This document shows positions 16,846-24,437 of a stretch of DNA of 39,569 bases, piece after piece (within the stretch, counting starts at the first letter, position 1; the number at the start of each line of letters is the position of its first letter). The position numbers and the translations under genes are program-made. The notes under the pieces were generated by a model, which saw only the letters and a program-made list of their open reading frames with translations, made no database searches and had not been told where the DNA came from. Location of the stretch: NCBI GenBank assembly GCA_900548495.1, contig URKT01000006.1:1-39569 (forward strand), given 5' to 3'. This stretch comes from an uncultured Collinsella sp. (GTDB taxonomy: Bacteria > Actinomycetota > Coriobacteriia > Coriobacteriales > Coriobacteriaceae).

Positions 16846-16964
16846 ACAGATTCTCCTTCGTTCTTGATGAACACGTGCTCTTGGTTCTTCGCCGCCCTTA
16901 ACGGCAAAGCCTAACTAGCGCGTTTTCCCTGTTCCAAACGGATGCTTGAAACGCTGGTAGTGAC

Positions 16965-17150
16965 TTACCAGCTGGCCTTCTTAACGCCGGGAAGCTCGCC
17001 CTTGAGTGCAAGCTCACGGAAGCAGACACGGCACAGGCCGAACTTGCGGTACACAGAGTGCGGACGGCCGCAGCGCTGGCAGCGCGTGTACTCACGAGTA
17101 GAGAACTTCTGCTTGCGATTGCACTTGACGATCATCGATGTCTTAGCCAC
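16965..17150 (-). CDS. rpsN: 30S ribosomal protein S14, zinc-binding type Z
   Basis: The 61-aa short S14 with two CxxC pairs, CQRC and CRVC, which bind zinc. The N-terminus is MAKTSMIVKCNRKQKF and the C-terminus LALKGELPGVKKASW. This is the housekeeping (zinc-dependent) form, in its usual place between rplE and rpsH. Confidence 0.98.
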   Translation of the reverse strand: MAKTSMIVKCNRKQKFSTREYTRCQRCGRPHSVYRKFGLCRVCFRELALKGELPGVKKASW

Positions 17151-17184
17151 TTATATCCTCCTCACATAGAGTATTGTTCGCCCC

Positions 17185-17214
17185 AAGCGCCGCTCCCTTG
17201 TGGAAACGGCGCTT
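17185..17214 (-). other. Hairpin between rplE and rpsN
   Basis: AAGCGCCG/CGGCGCTT form an 8-bp stem with a 14-nt loop, 15 nt after the rplE stop. On the transcribed (minus) strand no U run follows the second arm, so termination is unlikely; mRNA processing or stability is the more plausible role. Confidence 0.4.
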
Positions 17215-17229
17215 TTAGGGCAGGTGAAC

Positions 17230-17787
17230 CTATTTCTTGAACGGGAAACCGAAGGCGTCCAGAAGGGCCTTGGCCTCCTCATCGGTGTTGGCGGTGGTCA
17301 CGAAAGTGATGTCCATACCACGCTGGTGATCGACGGAATCGAAGTCGATCTCGGGGAAGATGAGCTGCTCGGTGACGCCCATGGAGAAGTTACCACGGCC
17401 GTCGAAGCTCTTGGCGGAGATGCCGCGGAAGTCGCGGATACGGGGGATCGCGACGGAGGTCAGACGATCGAAGAACTCCCACATACGGTCGCCACGCAGG
17501 GTAACCTTGCAGCCGATCGGCATACCAGCGCGCAGGCGGAAGGTAGCGATGGACTTACGGGCACGGGTGATCATCGGCTGCTGGCCGGTGATGGCGCGCA
17601 GGTCGCGCACGGCACCGTCGATGGCCTTGGAATCGGTAGCGGCCTCGCCGACACCCATGTTCACGACGATCTTCTCAAACTTGGGGATCATCATGACGTT
17701 CTCGTACTGAAACTTGTCCTGAAGCTGCTGCTTGACCTCGTTGTTGTACTTGGTCTTCAGACGCGGCACATACTTCTCTTCTGCCAT
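17230..17787 (-). CDS. rplE: 50S ribosomal protein L5, first gene of the ribosomal block
   Basis: Binds 5S rRNA and bridges to S13. The 185-aa product shows MMIPKFEKIVVNMGVGEA, RKSIATFRLRAGMPIGCKVTLRG and DFRGISAKSFDGRGNFSMG. The ATG follows AAGAAGGAG. In nearly all bacteria rplE follows rplN and rplX. Here nothing resembling rplX precedes it: the upstream 311 nt hold a candidate promoter and a 65-nt palindrome, then xdhC. The gene therefore seems to head the transcription unit. Confidence 0.97.
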   Translation of the reverse strand: MAEEKYVPRLKTKYNNEVKQQLQDKFQYENVMMIPKFEKIVVNMGVGEAATDSKAIDGAVRDLRAITGQQPMITRARKSIATFRLRAGMPIGCKVTLRGDRMWEFFDRLTSVAIPRIRDFRGISAKSFDGRGNFSMGVTEQLIFPEIDFDSVDHQRGMDITFVTTANTDEEAKALLDAFGFPFKK

Positions 17788-17924
17788 TGTTCACTCCTTC
17801 TTGGGGTTTTAAGCACGGGGCGTGGCCACGGTGGGTTGTCCTCGTGCCTCCTGACTGCATCCGCACCGCTCATGGCATTTTGCGGTTTGGACTCGACGCA
17901 GCAGGAGCCGACAAAACAATCGGT

Positions 17925-17953
17925 ACTATACGCGTATTGGGTGCGTATTTCCA
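17925..17953 (-). promoter_or_regulatory. Candidate promoter for the rplE-rplQ transcription unit
   Basis: On the minus strand TGGAAA (4/6 to TTGACA), a 17-nt spacer and TATAGT (5/6 to TATAAT) lie about 140 nt upstream of rplE. If used, it gives a leader of about 130 nt. A promoter is needed here because the usual upstream S10/spc genes are missing. The rest of the 17788-18015 interval shows no gene. Confidence 0.4.
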
Positions 17954-18015
17954 GAAAAACCTCGTCTGCCTGCACAACTCCACAACTCCCCCGCACAAAT
18001 GGATCCCAAAAAGCA

Positions 18016-18080
18016 GTTGCGGTGAAATAGGGACTGTTTGGCGGCCTAAACGGCTTAAACAGTCCGTATTTCACCGCAAC
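18016..18080. repeat. 65-nt palindromic repeat, copy 1
   Basis: 24-nt arms GTTGCGGTGAAATA(G)GGACTGTTT and AAACAGTCCGTATTTCACCGCAAC (one mismatch) flank a 17-nt centre. The same element recurs at 20801-20865 with identical outer sequence. It lies 18 nt after the xdhC stop and upstream of rplE. Its form (dispersed, palindromic, intergenic) is like REP or MITE elements. Confidence 0.88.
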
Positions 18081-18098
18081 TTATTGGTGGGGATGCGA

Positions 18099-19142
18099 TT
18101 AGCGCTTGCGGGGGACGAGTTTGGTGCGGCGCAGGTGGATCATCTCGGCGGCGATGGAGATGGCGATCTCATCGGGGTCCTCGGCCTCGATGGCAACGCC
18201 GATCGGAAGGTGCAGCTCGTCGATCTGGTCCTGCGTAAAGCCTTCCTGCTCCAGGCGGGCACGCACAAAGGCCGTCTTGCGGCGCGAGCCCAGACAGCCC
18301 AGGTAGGCAGGCTTGGCGCGCATGGCCTGAATCACCACGTCGATATCGGACTTGTGACCCGCCGTGGCGACGACCACCAGGTCGCGCGGGCCGATGGGGC
18401 ACAGCTCGCTCAGGTTCTTGTAATCGACCAAGCGACGATCGTAGACACCGGGCACCCAATCGGGGGTCAGCGTGCCGGGGCGGTCGTCGCACGCCACGAC
18501 GGCAAAGCCCGCCGCCGTGAGCACCCGCGCCGTCGCGGCGCCCACGTGGCCGCAGCCAAAGATATAGGTCAGGCCCTCGGGGCAGAGCGTCTCGATGTGC
18601 GCGGGAGGAATCTCGGAGGCGGCGTTTGTATAGGTAACCTTACTCCCCTCCTCCACCAGCGAAAGCCCGGGGCAACCCGCAATGGTGCGGCGCGATTCCT
18701 CGCCATGGTATTCAGTAGCGTCGCTTTCGAGCGCGCTTGCGATAAACGGCTCAAAGTCGATGACGAAGTCGCCGATACGTCGATACGTCAAGACGTCGGC
18801 AATTTCCTGGAACAACTGTGCCTGGATCGCATCCAGATGCAGATAGCACAGGCAGATGGCTCCGCCGCAGATCATACCGGTATCGGAGTTCTCGCCGCCC
18901 ATGGTGTAGCGGACCAGACGCGATTGCCCCGCGGCCAGCAGCTCTCGCGCCTCGTCCAGCGCAAAAAGCTCGATCTTGCCGCCGCCGATGGTGCCCGCCT
19001 GGCTACCGTCGGCAAAGACGGCCATCCAGGCGCCCACGCCGCGCGGCGACGACCCCGCCGTGCCGGCCACGACCACGAGCTCGCACGTCTCGCCAGCACG
19101 CAGGGCGACAAGCGCCGCATTCACAACATCGAGCTTTTCCAT
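18099..19142 (-). CDS. xdhC: XdhC/CoxI-family molybdenum hydroxylase maturation factor
   Basis: XdhC-type proteins bind molybdenum cofactor, help insert the sulfido ligand and deliver the cofactor to xanthine dehydrogenase-like enzymes. The 347-aa product has the N-terminal XdhC/CoxI domain with GTAGSSPRGVGAWM and GTIGGGKIE, and MICGGAICL further on. A C-terminal Rossmann domain follows (LTYIFGCGHVGAATARVLTAAGF) with YLGCLGSRRKTAFVRARL. It starts 9 nt after the yqeB stop, so the two form one operon. The target hydroxylase is not in the window. Confidence 0.9.
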   Translation of the reverse strand: MEKLDVVNAALVALRAGETCELVVVAGTAGSSPRGVGAWMAVFADGSQAGTIGGGKIELFALDEARELLAAGQSRLVRYTMGGENSDTGMICGGAICLCYLHLDAIQAQLFQEIADVLTYRRIGDFVIDFEPFIASALESDATEYHGEESRRTIAGCPGLSLVEEGSKVTYTNAASEIPPAHIETLCPEGLTYIFGCGHVGAATARVLTAAGFAVVACDDRPGTLTPDWVPGVYDRRLVDYKNLSELCPIGPRDLVVVATAGHKSDIDVVIQAMRAKPAYLGCLGSRRKTAFVRARLEQEGFTQDQIDELHLPIGVAIEAEDPDEIAISIAAEMIHLRRTKLVPRKR

Positions 19143-19151
19143 TGCCGCCTT

Positions 19152-19946
19152 CTATCCTCTAAAGATATCGGTGAGCATAGCGAGTGCCTCGAGCACGCCG
19201 CCGCCGACCGACGTCGCCTTGTCCGAAATGTAGTTGATATAGCTGGCATCGCCGCGCGGATCGACATCGGCGCATTTAAAGCCCTCGGTCACCTGCACGC
19301 CGTTCGCCAAAAGCCCGCGCAGACAGCCATCGATCTGCGTGCGCATGGGCGTATCGCCCGCGTAGCCAATCACGTCTCCGGCGCGCACGATGTCGCCGAT
19401 TGCGCGGTCGGACCGAAACACGCCGGCGGCGGGGCTGTGGATAACACGCTCTTTGCCATAGCCAGCGATAATGCCCGGCACGCCCGTGTTGGGCTGGGGT
19501 GAACCTTGGGTAATGACACGGCCCAGGAAATGCCCGCGCATGGTCTCGACCACGGCGTCGCAATCGACCGGCGCGGTAAAGCCCGGCCCCACGGCGATGA
19601 CGGTAGGCGCCATATCGCGCGTGGTGCCCAAGTTGCGCTTAGCCAGAATCGCGTCGACCACGGCAGCGGGTTTCAGTTCGTCGAGCATCTTGGCCTGGGG
19701 GTCTACCACGACGGCGACGTCTCCGGCCTCGGTAATTGCAAGCGCCTCTGCCGGCGTCCGCGCCAAGCGAGCGCGAATGCCCTCAACCTCGACCTCGCCC
19801 AGGCGAATGGCCTCGCAAAAACTGATTGTGCGACGGATGCACGTGGGAACCGCGATATCGGCCATGACAACCGACACGCCGGCGCGCACCAAGCGAGCGG
19901 CGACGCCCGTGGCGATATCGCCGGCGCCGCGAACATATACGAGCAT
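19152..19946 (-). CDS. yqeB: YqeB / EF2563-family selenium-dependent molybdenum hydroxylase system protein
   Basis: A 264-aa protein of the YqeB family, which co-occurs with selenium-dependent molybdenum hydroxylases; its exact role in maturing the selenium-containing cofactor is not settled. Visible are an N-terminal Rossmann-like start (VYVRGAGDIATGVAARLVRAG), the central TRDMAPTVIAVGPGFTA and a biotinyl-like C-terminal region (IHSPAAGVFRSDRAIGDIVRAGDVIGY). The start follows GGGAGG. It is divergent from yqeC and co-directional with xdhC. Confidence 0.88.
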   Translation of the reverse strand: MLVYVRGAGDIATGVAARLVRAGVSVVMADIAVPTCIRRTISFCEAIRLGEVEVEGIRARLARTPAEALAITEAGDVAVVVDPQAKMLDELKPAAVVDAILAKRNLGTTRDMAPTVIAVGPGFTAPVDCDAVVETMRGHFLGRVITQGSPQPNTGVPGIIAGYGKERVIHSPAAGVFRSDRAIGDIVRAGDVIGYAGDTPMRTQIDGCLRGLLANGVQVTEGFKCADVDPRGDASYINYISDKATSVGGGVLEALAMLTDIFRG

Positions 19947-19987
19947 TCCCGGGGCACCTCCCTGTGCTACGGTTTGAGCAGAGCAAA

Positions 19988-20002
19988 AGCGGTTCGACCG
20001 CT
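19988..20002. promoter_or_regulatory. Palindrome in the yqeB-yqeC divergent promoter region
   Basis: AGCGGT-TCG-ACCGCT is an exact inverted repeat in the 102-nt gap between the two start codons. To its right an A/T-rich stretch with TATTAT/TATTATAC could hold the -10 box for yqeC. It could be a shared operator, but it does not resemble the AACAAA sites at dpaL. Confidence 0.35.
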
Positions 20003-20048
20003 ACTCTGATGATTATTTATTATCACAGTATTATACGGCGGTGAACAG

Positions 20049-20783
20049 ATGGAAACGACGAGCGGAAACCTTGCCTCCGCGCTCAAGATCGAGCCGGGCA
20101 TTACCGCAATTATCGGCAGTGGCGGCAAGTCGACCTTGCTAAAGACGCTGGGCCTTGAGCTTATGCGCGCTGGAGGCCGCGTGCTCCTCTGCACCACCAC
20201 GCATATGTTTCCCGTCGCCGGCGTGCCATGGGACGGGTCGTGCCGTCGCCTGGACGCCGCGCCTTGGAAGCCGGGGGCCCTGCATGTTCCCGGCTGCACC
20301 TGCGAGGCATGCGCGGGCATAAACCGCGGAAGTATCTGCCAGGCGGGTGTTTTGGACCCGGAGACAGGCAAGCTCTCCGCCCCCGCTGAGCCGCTCAACG
20401 AGCTGGCGCAGCGCTTTGACTATGTGTTGGCCGAGGCAGATGGCAGCAAGCGACTCCCGCTCAAGGCCCACGCCGCCTGGGAGCCGGTAATTCCCGCCGC
20501 CACGGCAAACGTTGTCTGGGTCGTCGGCGCCTCGGGACTGGGCAAACCCGTCGCCGAGGTTGTCCACCGCCCCGAGCTCTTTTGCGAGCGTTGCGGCTGC
20601 GAGCTCACCGACATCGCCACGCCCGAGCGCGTCGCCCAGGTGCTCAATTCCGAGATGCAGGCGCTGAAACTCAGCACCGCACGCGTCATGCTCAACCAAG
20701 TCGACACGCTCAGCGACCCCACGATGGCCGACCGCTTCGAGGCAGCCCTCGGCCGCCCCGTCGTCGCCAGCAGCCTCAAGTAG
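20049..20783 (+). CDS. yqeC: YqeC, putative selenium-dependent hydroxylase accessory protein
   Basis: A 244-aa P-loop protein: ITAIIGSGGKSTLLKTLG carries a Walker A motif (GSGGKST), and VLAEADGSKRLPLKAH is the family signature. Four cysteines in CTCEACAG...GSIC may bind metal. YqeC proteins are found with YqeB and selenium-dependent molybdenum hydroxylases, but their biochemical role is not established. It runs opposite to yqeB-xdhC and converges on ygeZ, with a copy of the 65-nt palindrome between. Confidence 0.87.
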   Translation: METTSGNLASALKIEPGITAIIGSGGKSTLLKTLGLELMRAGGRVLLCTTTHMFPVAGVPWDGSCRRLDAAPWKPGALHVPGCTCEACAGINRGSICQAGVLDPETGKLSAPAEPLNELAQRFDYVLAEADGSKRLPLKAHAAWEPVIPAATANVVWVVGASGLGKPVAEVVHRPELFCERCGCELTDIATPERVAQVLNSEMQALKLSTARVMLNQVDTLSDPTMADRFEAALGRPVVASSLK

Positions 20784-20800
20784 CCGGCCCCATCTCGTCA

Positions 20801-20865
20801 GTTGCGGTGAAATACGGACTGTTTGGCCGCCTGACGGCCGCAAACAGTCCGTATTTCACCGCAAC
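20801..20865. repeat. 65-nt palindromic repeat, copy 2
   Basis: Perfect 24-nt arms (GTTGCGGTGAAATACGGACT plus GTTT, and its reverse complement) enclose GGCCGCCTGACGGCCGC, which itself pairs. It lies between the convergent 3' ends of yqeC and ygeZ. It could act as a two-way terminator or as a REP-type element; copy 1 is at 18016-18080. Confidence 0.9.
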
Positions 20866-20892
20866 TGCGGAGGGGACACGGCATCTTTGCTG

Positions 20893-22260
20893 CTAGCGGG
20901 GCACGTAGCGGCCAGGCTGGACTCCGGTGGGCTCGCCATCGCGCGCCACCAGCACGCCGTTCACAAACACGGCCTTGGCGCGGCCATGTGCCTCAAAGCC
21001 CTCGAGCGGCGTGTAGTCCACGGCCTGATGCTGTGTCGCGGCGCTGATCGTCCAACGCGCGCACGGATCCCACACGCACACGTCGGCGTCGGAGCCCTCG
21101 GCAAGACAGCCCTTGCGCGGATACATGCCAAAGACGCGCGCCGGGTTCTCGCTCATCAAGCGGCACAGATCCTCGGGGCCCAGTTGCCCTTCAAAGCTCG
21201 TGGCAATCGCGACGGGACGATGCTCCACGCCGGGCCCGCCGTTGGGAATCGCGCGGAAATCGTCGCGCCCGCGGTCCTTTTGCCCGTGCAGGTTAAAGCT
21301 GCAATGATCGGTCGCAATCGTATCGATCTCGCCGGCCACAAGCGCCTCGCGCAATGCCGCACGGTCACCGGCATGGCGCAGCGGCGGGCTCATCACGTAC
21401 TTGGCGCCCGCAAAGCCGTCCTCGCCCTGCTCCAGATAGCAGGTGTCGTCAAGCATCAGATATTGGGGGCAGGTCTCGACATAGATGTTCTTCTGCCCGC
21501 GCGCTTTGGCAGCGCGAATGGCCTCGAGCCCCAGCTTGGTCGAAAGGTGCACCACGTTGACCGGAGCGTCCCCGGCCAAGTGCGCCAGATACAGCAGGCG
21601 GCTCACGGCCTCGGCCTCACACACGTCCGGGCGGCTGAGCGCATGCCCCTCGGGCCCATGAATCCCCTGCTCGTACACGCGCTTCTGCAGCTCATTCACC
21701 AGCGTACCGTTCTCGCAATGCACGCACAGGATACCGCCCACGCGCTTGAGCTCCTCGAGCACCTCGAGCGTCTCGGCATCGTCCAGGCGCAAATGATCGT
21801 AGGCAAAGTAGGTCTTAAACGACGATACGCCCGCCTCGCGCATAGCCGAAAGATCGGCGCGGTTGCGTTCATTCCACTCGGCGAGTGCCATATGAAAGGC
21901 GTAGTTTGCCGTGCAGGTGCCGTCGGCGCGATGATGCCACTCGGCCAAGGCATCGGGCATGGTCACGCCGCGATCAGCCGTCGCGTAGTCCACGATGGTC
22001 GTCGTACCGCCGCAGGCAGCCGCACGCGTGCCGGTTTCAAAGCTATCGGCTGTCCAATCCATGCCAGTCCAGCACTGCATGTGCGTGTGGCCGTCGATAA
22101 AGCCGGGGAACACCCAACAGTCCGTGGCGTCCTGGACGGTATCGTCCTCGCCCGGCTCAATCGCCGCGGCAATCCGCACGATCTTGTCGCCCTCCATGGC
22201 AAGATCGGCGCGGCGAAGCCCCTGTGGCGTCACGAGCGCGCCGTTTTTGATGATGATCAT
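20893..22260 (-). CDS. ygeZ: Dihydropyrimidinase/hydantoinase-family amidohydrolase (YgeZ)
   Basis: A 455-aa metal-dependent cyclic amidohydrolase. FPGFIDGHTHMQ supplies the HxH metal ligands, and SSFKTYFAYD carries the Lys expected to be carbamylated. CVHCENG and VVHLSTKLG hold further His ligands, and TIATDHCSFN the catalytic Asp. E. coli YgeZ has D-phenylhydantoinase activity; in the ygeXYWZ cluster it is thought to open a purine-derived ring. The gene starts 8 nt after the mocA stop with AAGGAG, so the two are coupled. Substrate here is inferred from context only. Confidence 0.88.
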   Translation of the reverse strand: MIIIKNGALVTPQGLRRADLAMEGDKIVRIAAAIEPGEDDTVQDATDCWVFPGFIDGHTHMQCWTGMDWTADSFETGTRAAACGGTTTIVDYATADRGVTMPDALAEWHHRADGTCTANYAFHMALAEWNERNRADLSAMREAGVSSFKTYFAYDHLRLDDAETLEVLEELKRVGGILCVHCENGTLVNELQKRVYEQGIHGPEGHALSRPDVCEAEAVSRLLYLAHLAGDAPVNVVHLSTKLGLEAIRAAKARGQKNIYVETCPQYLMLDDTCYLEQGEDGFAGAKYVMSPPLRHAGDRAALREALVAGEIDTIATDHCSFNLHGQKDRGRDDFRAIPNGGPGVEHRPVAIATSFEGQLGPEDLCRLMSENPARVFGMYPRKGCLAEGSDADVCVWDPCARWTISAATQHQAVDYTPLEGFEAHGRAKAVFVNGVLVARDGEPTGVQPGRYVPR

Positions 22261-22268
22261 GTTGCTCC

Positions 22269-22883
22269 TTATCGATTCATACAGTTGGCCACGCGATCAA
22301 AATACGAGCAGGCCGCGATATGCTCCGCTATGCGTCGCTGTCCCTTGGCGGTATCGACATCCCACAGCTCGTAGGCACGCGCTTCGATCAGCGCAACGTC
22401 GACGCGACCTTTGAGAATCGAGCCCCCGCCGTCCTTGCCCTCAAGACGCATGAGTGCATCGAATAGTTCCGCCGGAAAGAGCACCGGACTCGAAGGCTCA
22501 CCGTTGCACGCCAAGCGCACCGGATGTTTGCGGCCACGTTCGTCAAACGCGTGAACCAAAGCCTCAAAAGAATCCGAACTCACGAGCGGCTGGTCGCCCG
22601 GCAAAAAGAGGCAGCCTTTCCAGTTGCGTTCGACTCCCCACGAAAGGCCCGCACGGACGCTTTCGCTGCGCAGCTCGCCATCGTGCAGCACGCACGGGCA
22701 ATGTTTGTCCTCGCAAATCCGGGCGACCTCGGGCCAACGCGTCGAAACCACAACGTCAAAGCCCCGGGGAACCGAATCGATGGTCCGGGCAATCAGCGGC
22801 TCGCCATAGATATCGGCAAGCATCTTGTTAGAGCCAAACCGCTTGCCCTCGCCCGAAGCCATAATGACGCATCCAAGTTTCAT
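22269..22883 (-). CDS. mocA: MocA/YgfJ-type molybdenum cofactor cytidylyltransferase
   Basis: A 204-aa nucleotidyltransferase: MKLGCVIMASGEGKRFGSNKML is the NTP-binding start, and LFLPGDQPLVSSDSF has the metal-binding GDQP of MobA/MocA-like enzymes. MocA adds CMP to molybdopterin for xanthine dehydrogenase-type enzymes, and YgfJ is its counterpart in the E. coli cluster. The ATG at 22883 has GGAGGT upstream; an open frame extends 18 codons further without support. First gene of a mocA-ygeZ pair. Confidence 0.85.
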   Translation of the reverse strand: MKLGCVIMASGEGKRFGSNKMLADIYGEPLIARTIDSVPRGFDVVVSTRWPEVARICEDKHCPCVLHDGELRSESVRAGLSWGVERNWKGCLFLPGDQPLVSSDSFEALVHAFDERGRKHPVRLACNGEPSSPVLFPAELFDALMRLEGKDGGGSILKGRVDVALIEARAYELWDVDTAKGQRRIAEHIAACSYFDRVANCMNR

Positions 22884-22970
22884 GGTGATACCTCCCCTGA
22901 AACCATCGTACCCATAACTCGCGCCGCGGGCATCCACATCGAAAGCGCTTATCCCGCACGCCCGCGATGC

Positions 22971-23010
22971 AAAAAAGGGGCACCCCGCCGGTTGGCAGAG
23001 CGCCCCCTTT
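22971..23010 (-). terminator. Terminator downstream of ygeW
   Basis: On the minus strand AAAGGGGGC...TGCCCC closes a GC-rich stem followed by six T, starting about 24 nt after the ygeW stop. It separates ygeW from mocA-ygeZ. The loop region (CTCTGCCAACCGGCGGGG) may form a second inner stem. Confidence 0.75.
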
Positions 23011-23033
23011 ACATGGCTTACCTCAACCCGGCT

Positions 23034-24236
23034 TTAGGCCTGGAGCCAACGGGCGGTGTTGCGCTCGTCGAGGGCCTTGAGGGTAGCGGCGGGATCGGCA
23101 ACCTTCTGCAGGAACATCATGGCTGCGATGGCGTACGGCTTGTAGCTGGCCTCCTTGTACATGCCCACGCGGTGCATGTCGAAGACGTCGGCGTTGACCT
23201 CGCCGTGCTCGCAGGAGACACCGGAGATGTCGGCGGGCAGCGGGTGCATAAAGATGGTGTCCTGGCCGTTGGCAGTCTTCTCCATGAGCTCGGTCGTGGA
23301 GCACCAGTCCTGATGGGTGGCGTTCTGGGCGAGCAGCTCCTTCTCGAGCGCTGCGATGCCGGCGTCGTCGCCCTCGGCGTACAGGTTGGTACGCTTTTCC
23401 ATGGCGGCAAACGGAGCCCAGCTCTTGGGGATCACGATGTCGGCGCCCTCGAAGGCCTCGGCCATGGTGTTGACCTGCTTAAAGGTGGTGCCGGACTCGG
23501 CGGCATAGCCGCGGGCGCGCTCGACGACCTCGGGCATGAGGTCGTAGCCCTCGGGGTGAGCCAGGGTGACGTCCATGCCAAAGCGGGGCAGCAGGCTGAT
23601 CAGCGACTGCGGGCAGGACAGCGGCTTGCCGTAAGAGGGCGAATAGGCCCAGGTGACGGCAACCTTCTTGCCCTTGAGGTTCTCGAGGCCGCCAAACTCG
23701 TTGATAAGGTAGAGCATGTCGGCAGAGGACTGCGTGGGGTGATCGGAGTCGGACTGCAGGGAGATGAGCGTGGGACGGTGATCCAGAACGCCATCCTCGT
23801 AAGCCCGCTGGACAGACTCGGAGACCTCGGCCATGTAGGCGTCGCCCTTGCCGATGTACATGTCGTCGCGGATGCCGATGACGTCGGCCATGAAGGAGAT
23901 CATAGTAGCGGTCTCGCGGACGGTCTCGCCGTGAGCGATCTGGGACTTCTTCTCGTCCAGGTCCTGCAGCTCAAGGCCGAGCAGGTTGGCGGCCTTAGAG
24001 AAGGAGAAGCGCGTACGGGTGGAGTTGTCGCGGAACAGCGAGACGGCCAGGCCCGAATCGAAGATCTTGGACGAAACGTTGTTCTCGCGCAGCTCGCGCA
24101 GAGCGTCGGCGACGGTGTAGAGCGCCTTGAGCTCATCGGTGGTCTTATCCCAGGTGTGCAGGAAGTCGCTGCCATACATACCCTTAAAATCGAGGCCGTT
24201 CAGCTGCTCGACGAGCTCGGTAAACTTGGCGTCCAT
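23034..24236 (-). CDS. ygeW: Knotted carbamoyltransferase YgeW
   Basis: A 400-aa aspartate/ornithine carbamoyltransferase superfamily member. The carbamoyl-phosphate site is DNSTRTRFSF, with the HPLP motif in FMHPLPADI. GMYGSDFLHTWDKT and IAHGETVRETATMISFMAD mark the YgeW branch, whose natural substrate is unproven. In the cluster it may transfer a carbamoyl group from, or phosphorolyse, a purine breakdown product to yield carbamoyl phosphate. The ATG at 24236 follows GAAAGGACAT; the 62-codon upstream extension of the frame is not coding in character. Downstream of ygeY across a 201-nt gap with a hairpin. Confidence 0.9.
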   Translation of the reverse strand: MDAKFTELVEQLNGLDFKGMYGSDFLHTWDKTTDELKALYTVADALRELRENNVSSKIFDSGLAVSLFRDNSTRTRFSFSKAANLLGLELQDLDEKKSQIAHGETVRETATMISFMADVIGIRDDMYIGKGDAYMAEVSESVQRAYEDGVLDHRPTLISLQSDSDHPTQSSADMLYLINEFGGLENLKGKKVAVTWAYSPSYGKPLSCPQSLISLLPRFGMDVTLAHPEGYDLMPEVVERARGYAAESGTTFKQVNTMAEAFEGADIVIPKSWAPFAAMEKRTNLYAEGDDAGIAALEKELLAQNATHQDWCSTTELMEKTANGQDTIFMHPLPADISGVSCEHGEVNADVFDMHRVGMYKEASYKPYAIAAMMFLQKVADPAATLKALDERNTARWLQA

Positions 24237-24390
24237 GTAAATGTCCTTTCTAAAGGTGAAACGATCGCAATGAGTAGATGCGCTCCGGCATGCGCGTGTG
24301 GCTAGAACATGCAGAGCGCTATGACGAGGACCCGCCACCGTCGAGGAAGCATGGGAGATAACGGCCGCGGGCCCCAAGTCAACAGGAGGC

Positions 24391-24415
24391 GCCGGGGGCA
24401 TAAACTGCCCCCGGC
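24391..24415 (-). other. Strong hairpin between ygeY and ygeW
   Basis: GCCGGGGGCA/TGCCCCCGGC form a perfect 10-bp stem with a 5-nt loop, 22 nt after the ygeY stop. There is no U tract, so it may set the ygeY:ygeW mRNA ratio by stabilising the upstream transcript or by partial termination. The remaining ~150 nt to ygeW show no gene. Confidence 0.55.
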
Positions 24416-24437
24416 TCAACAAGATCGAGGAATGGGA

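Noticed and set aside
17757..18074. Small minus-strand frame encoding NSPYFTATA-like sequence upstream of rplE
   Set aside because: Its start is simply the 65-nt palindrome read through; the same peptide appears at copy 2. No ribosome binding site.
18099..20783. Selenocysteine-encoding gene or SECIS element in the selenium-related block
   Set aside because: The three accessory genes are open without in-frame TGA, and selenium in these hydroxylases is expected as a labile cofactor ligand, not as selenocysteine.
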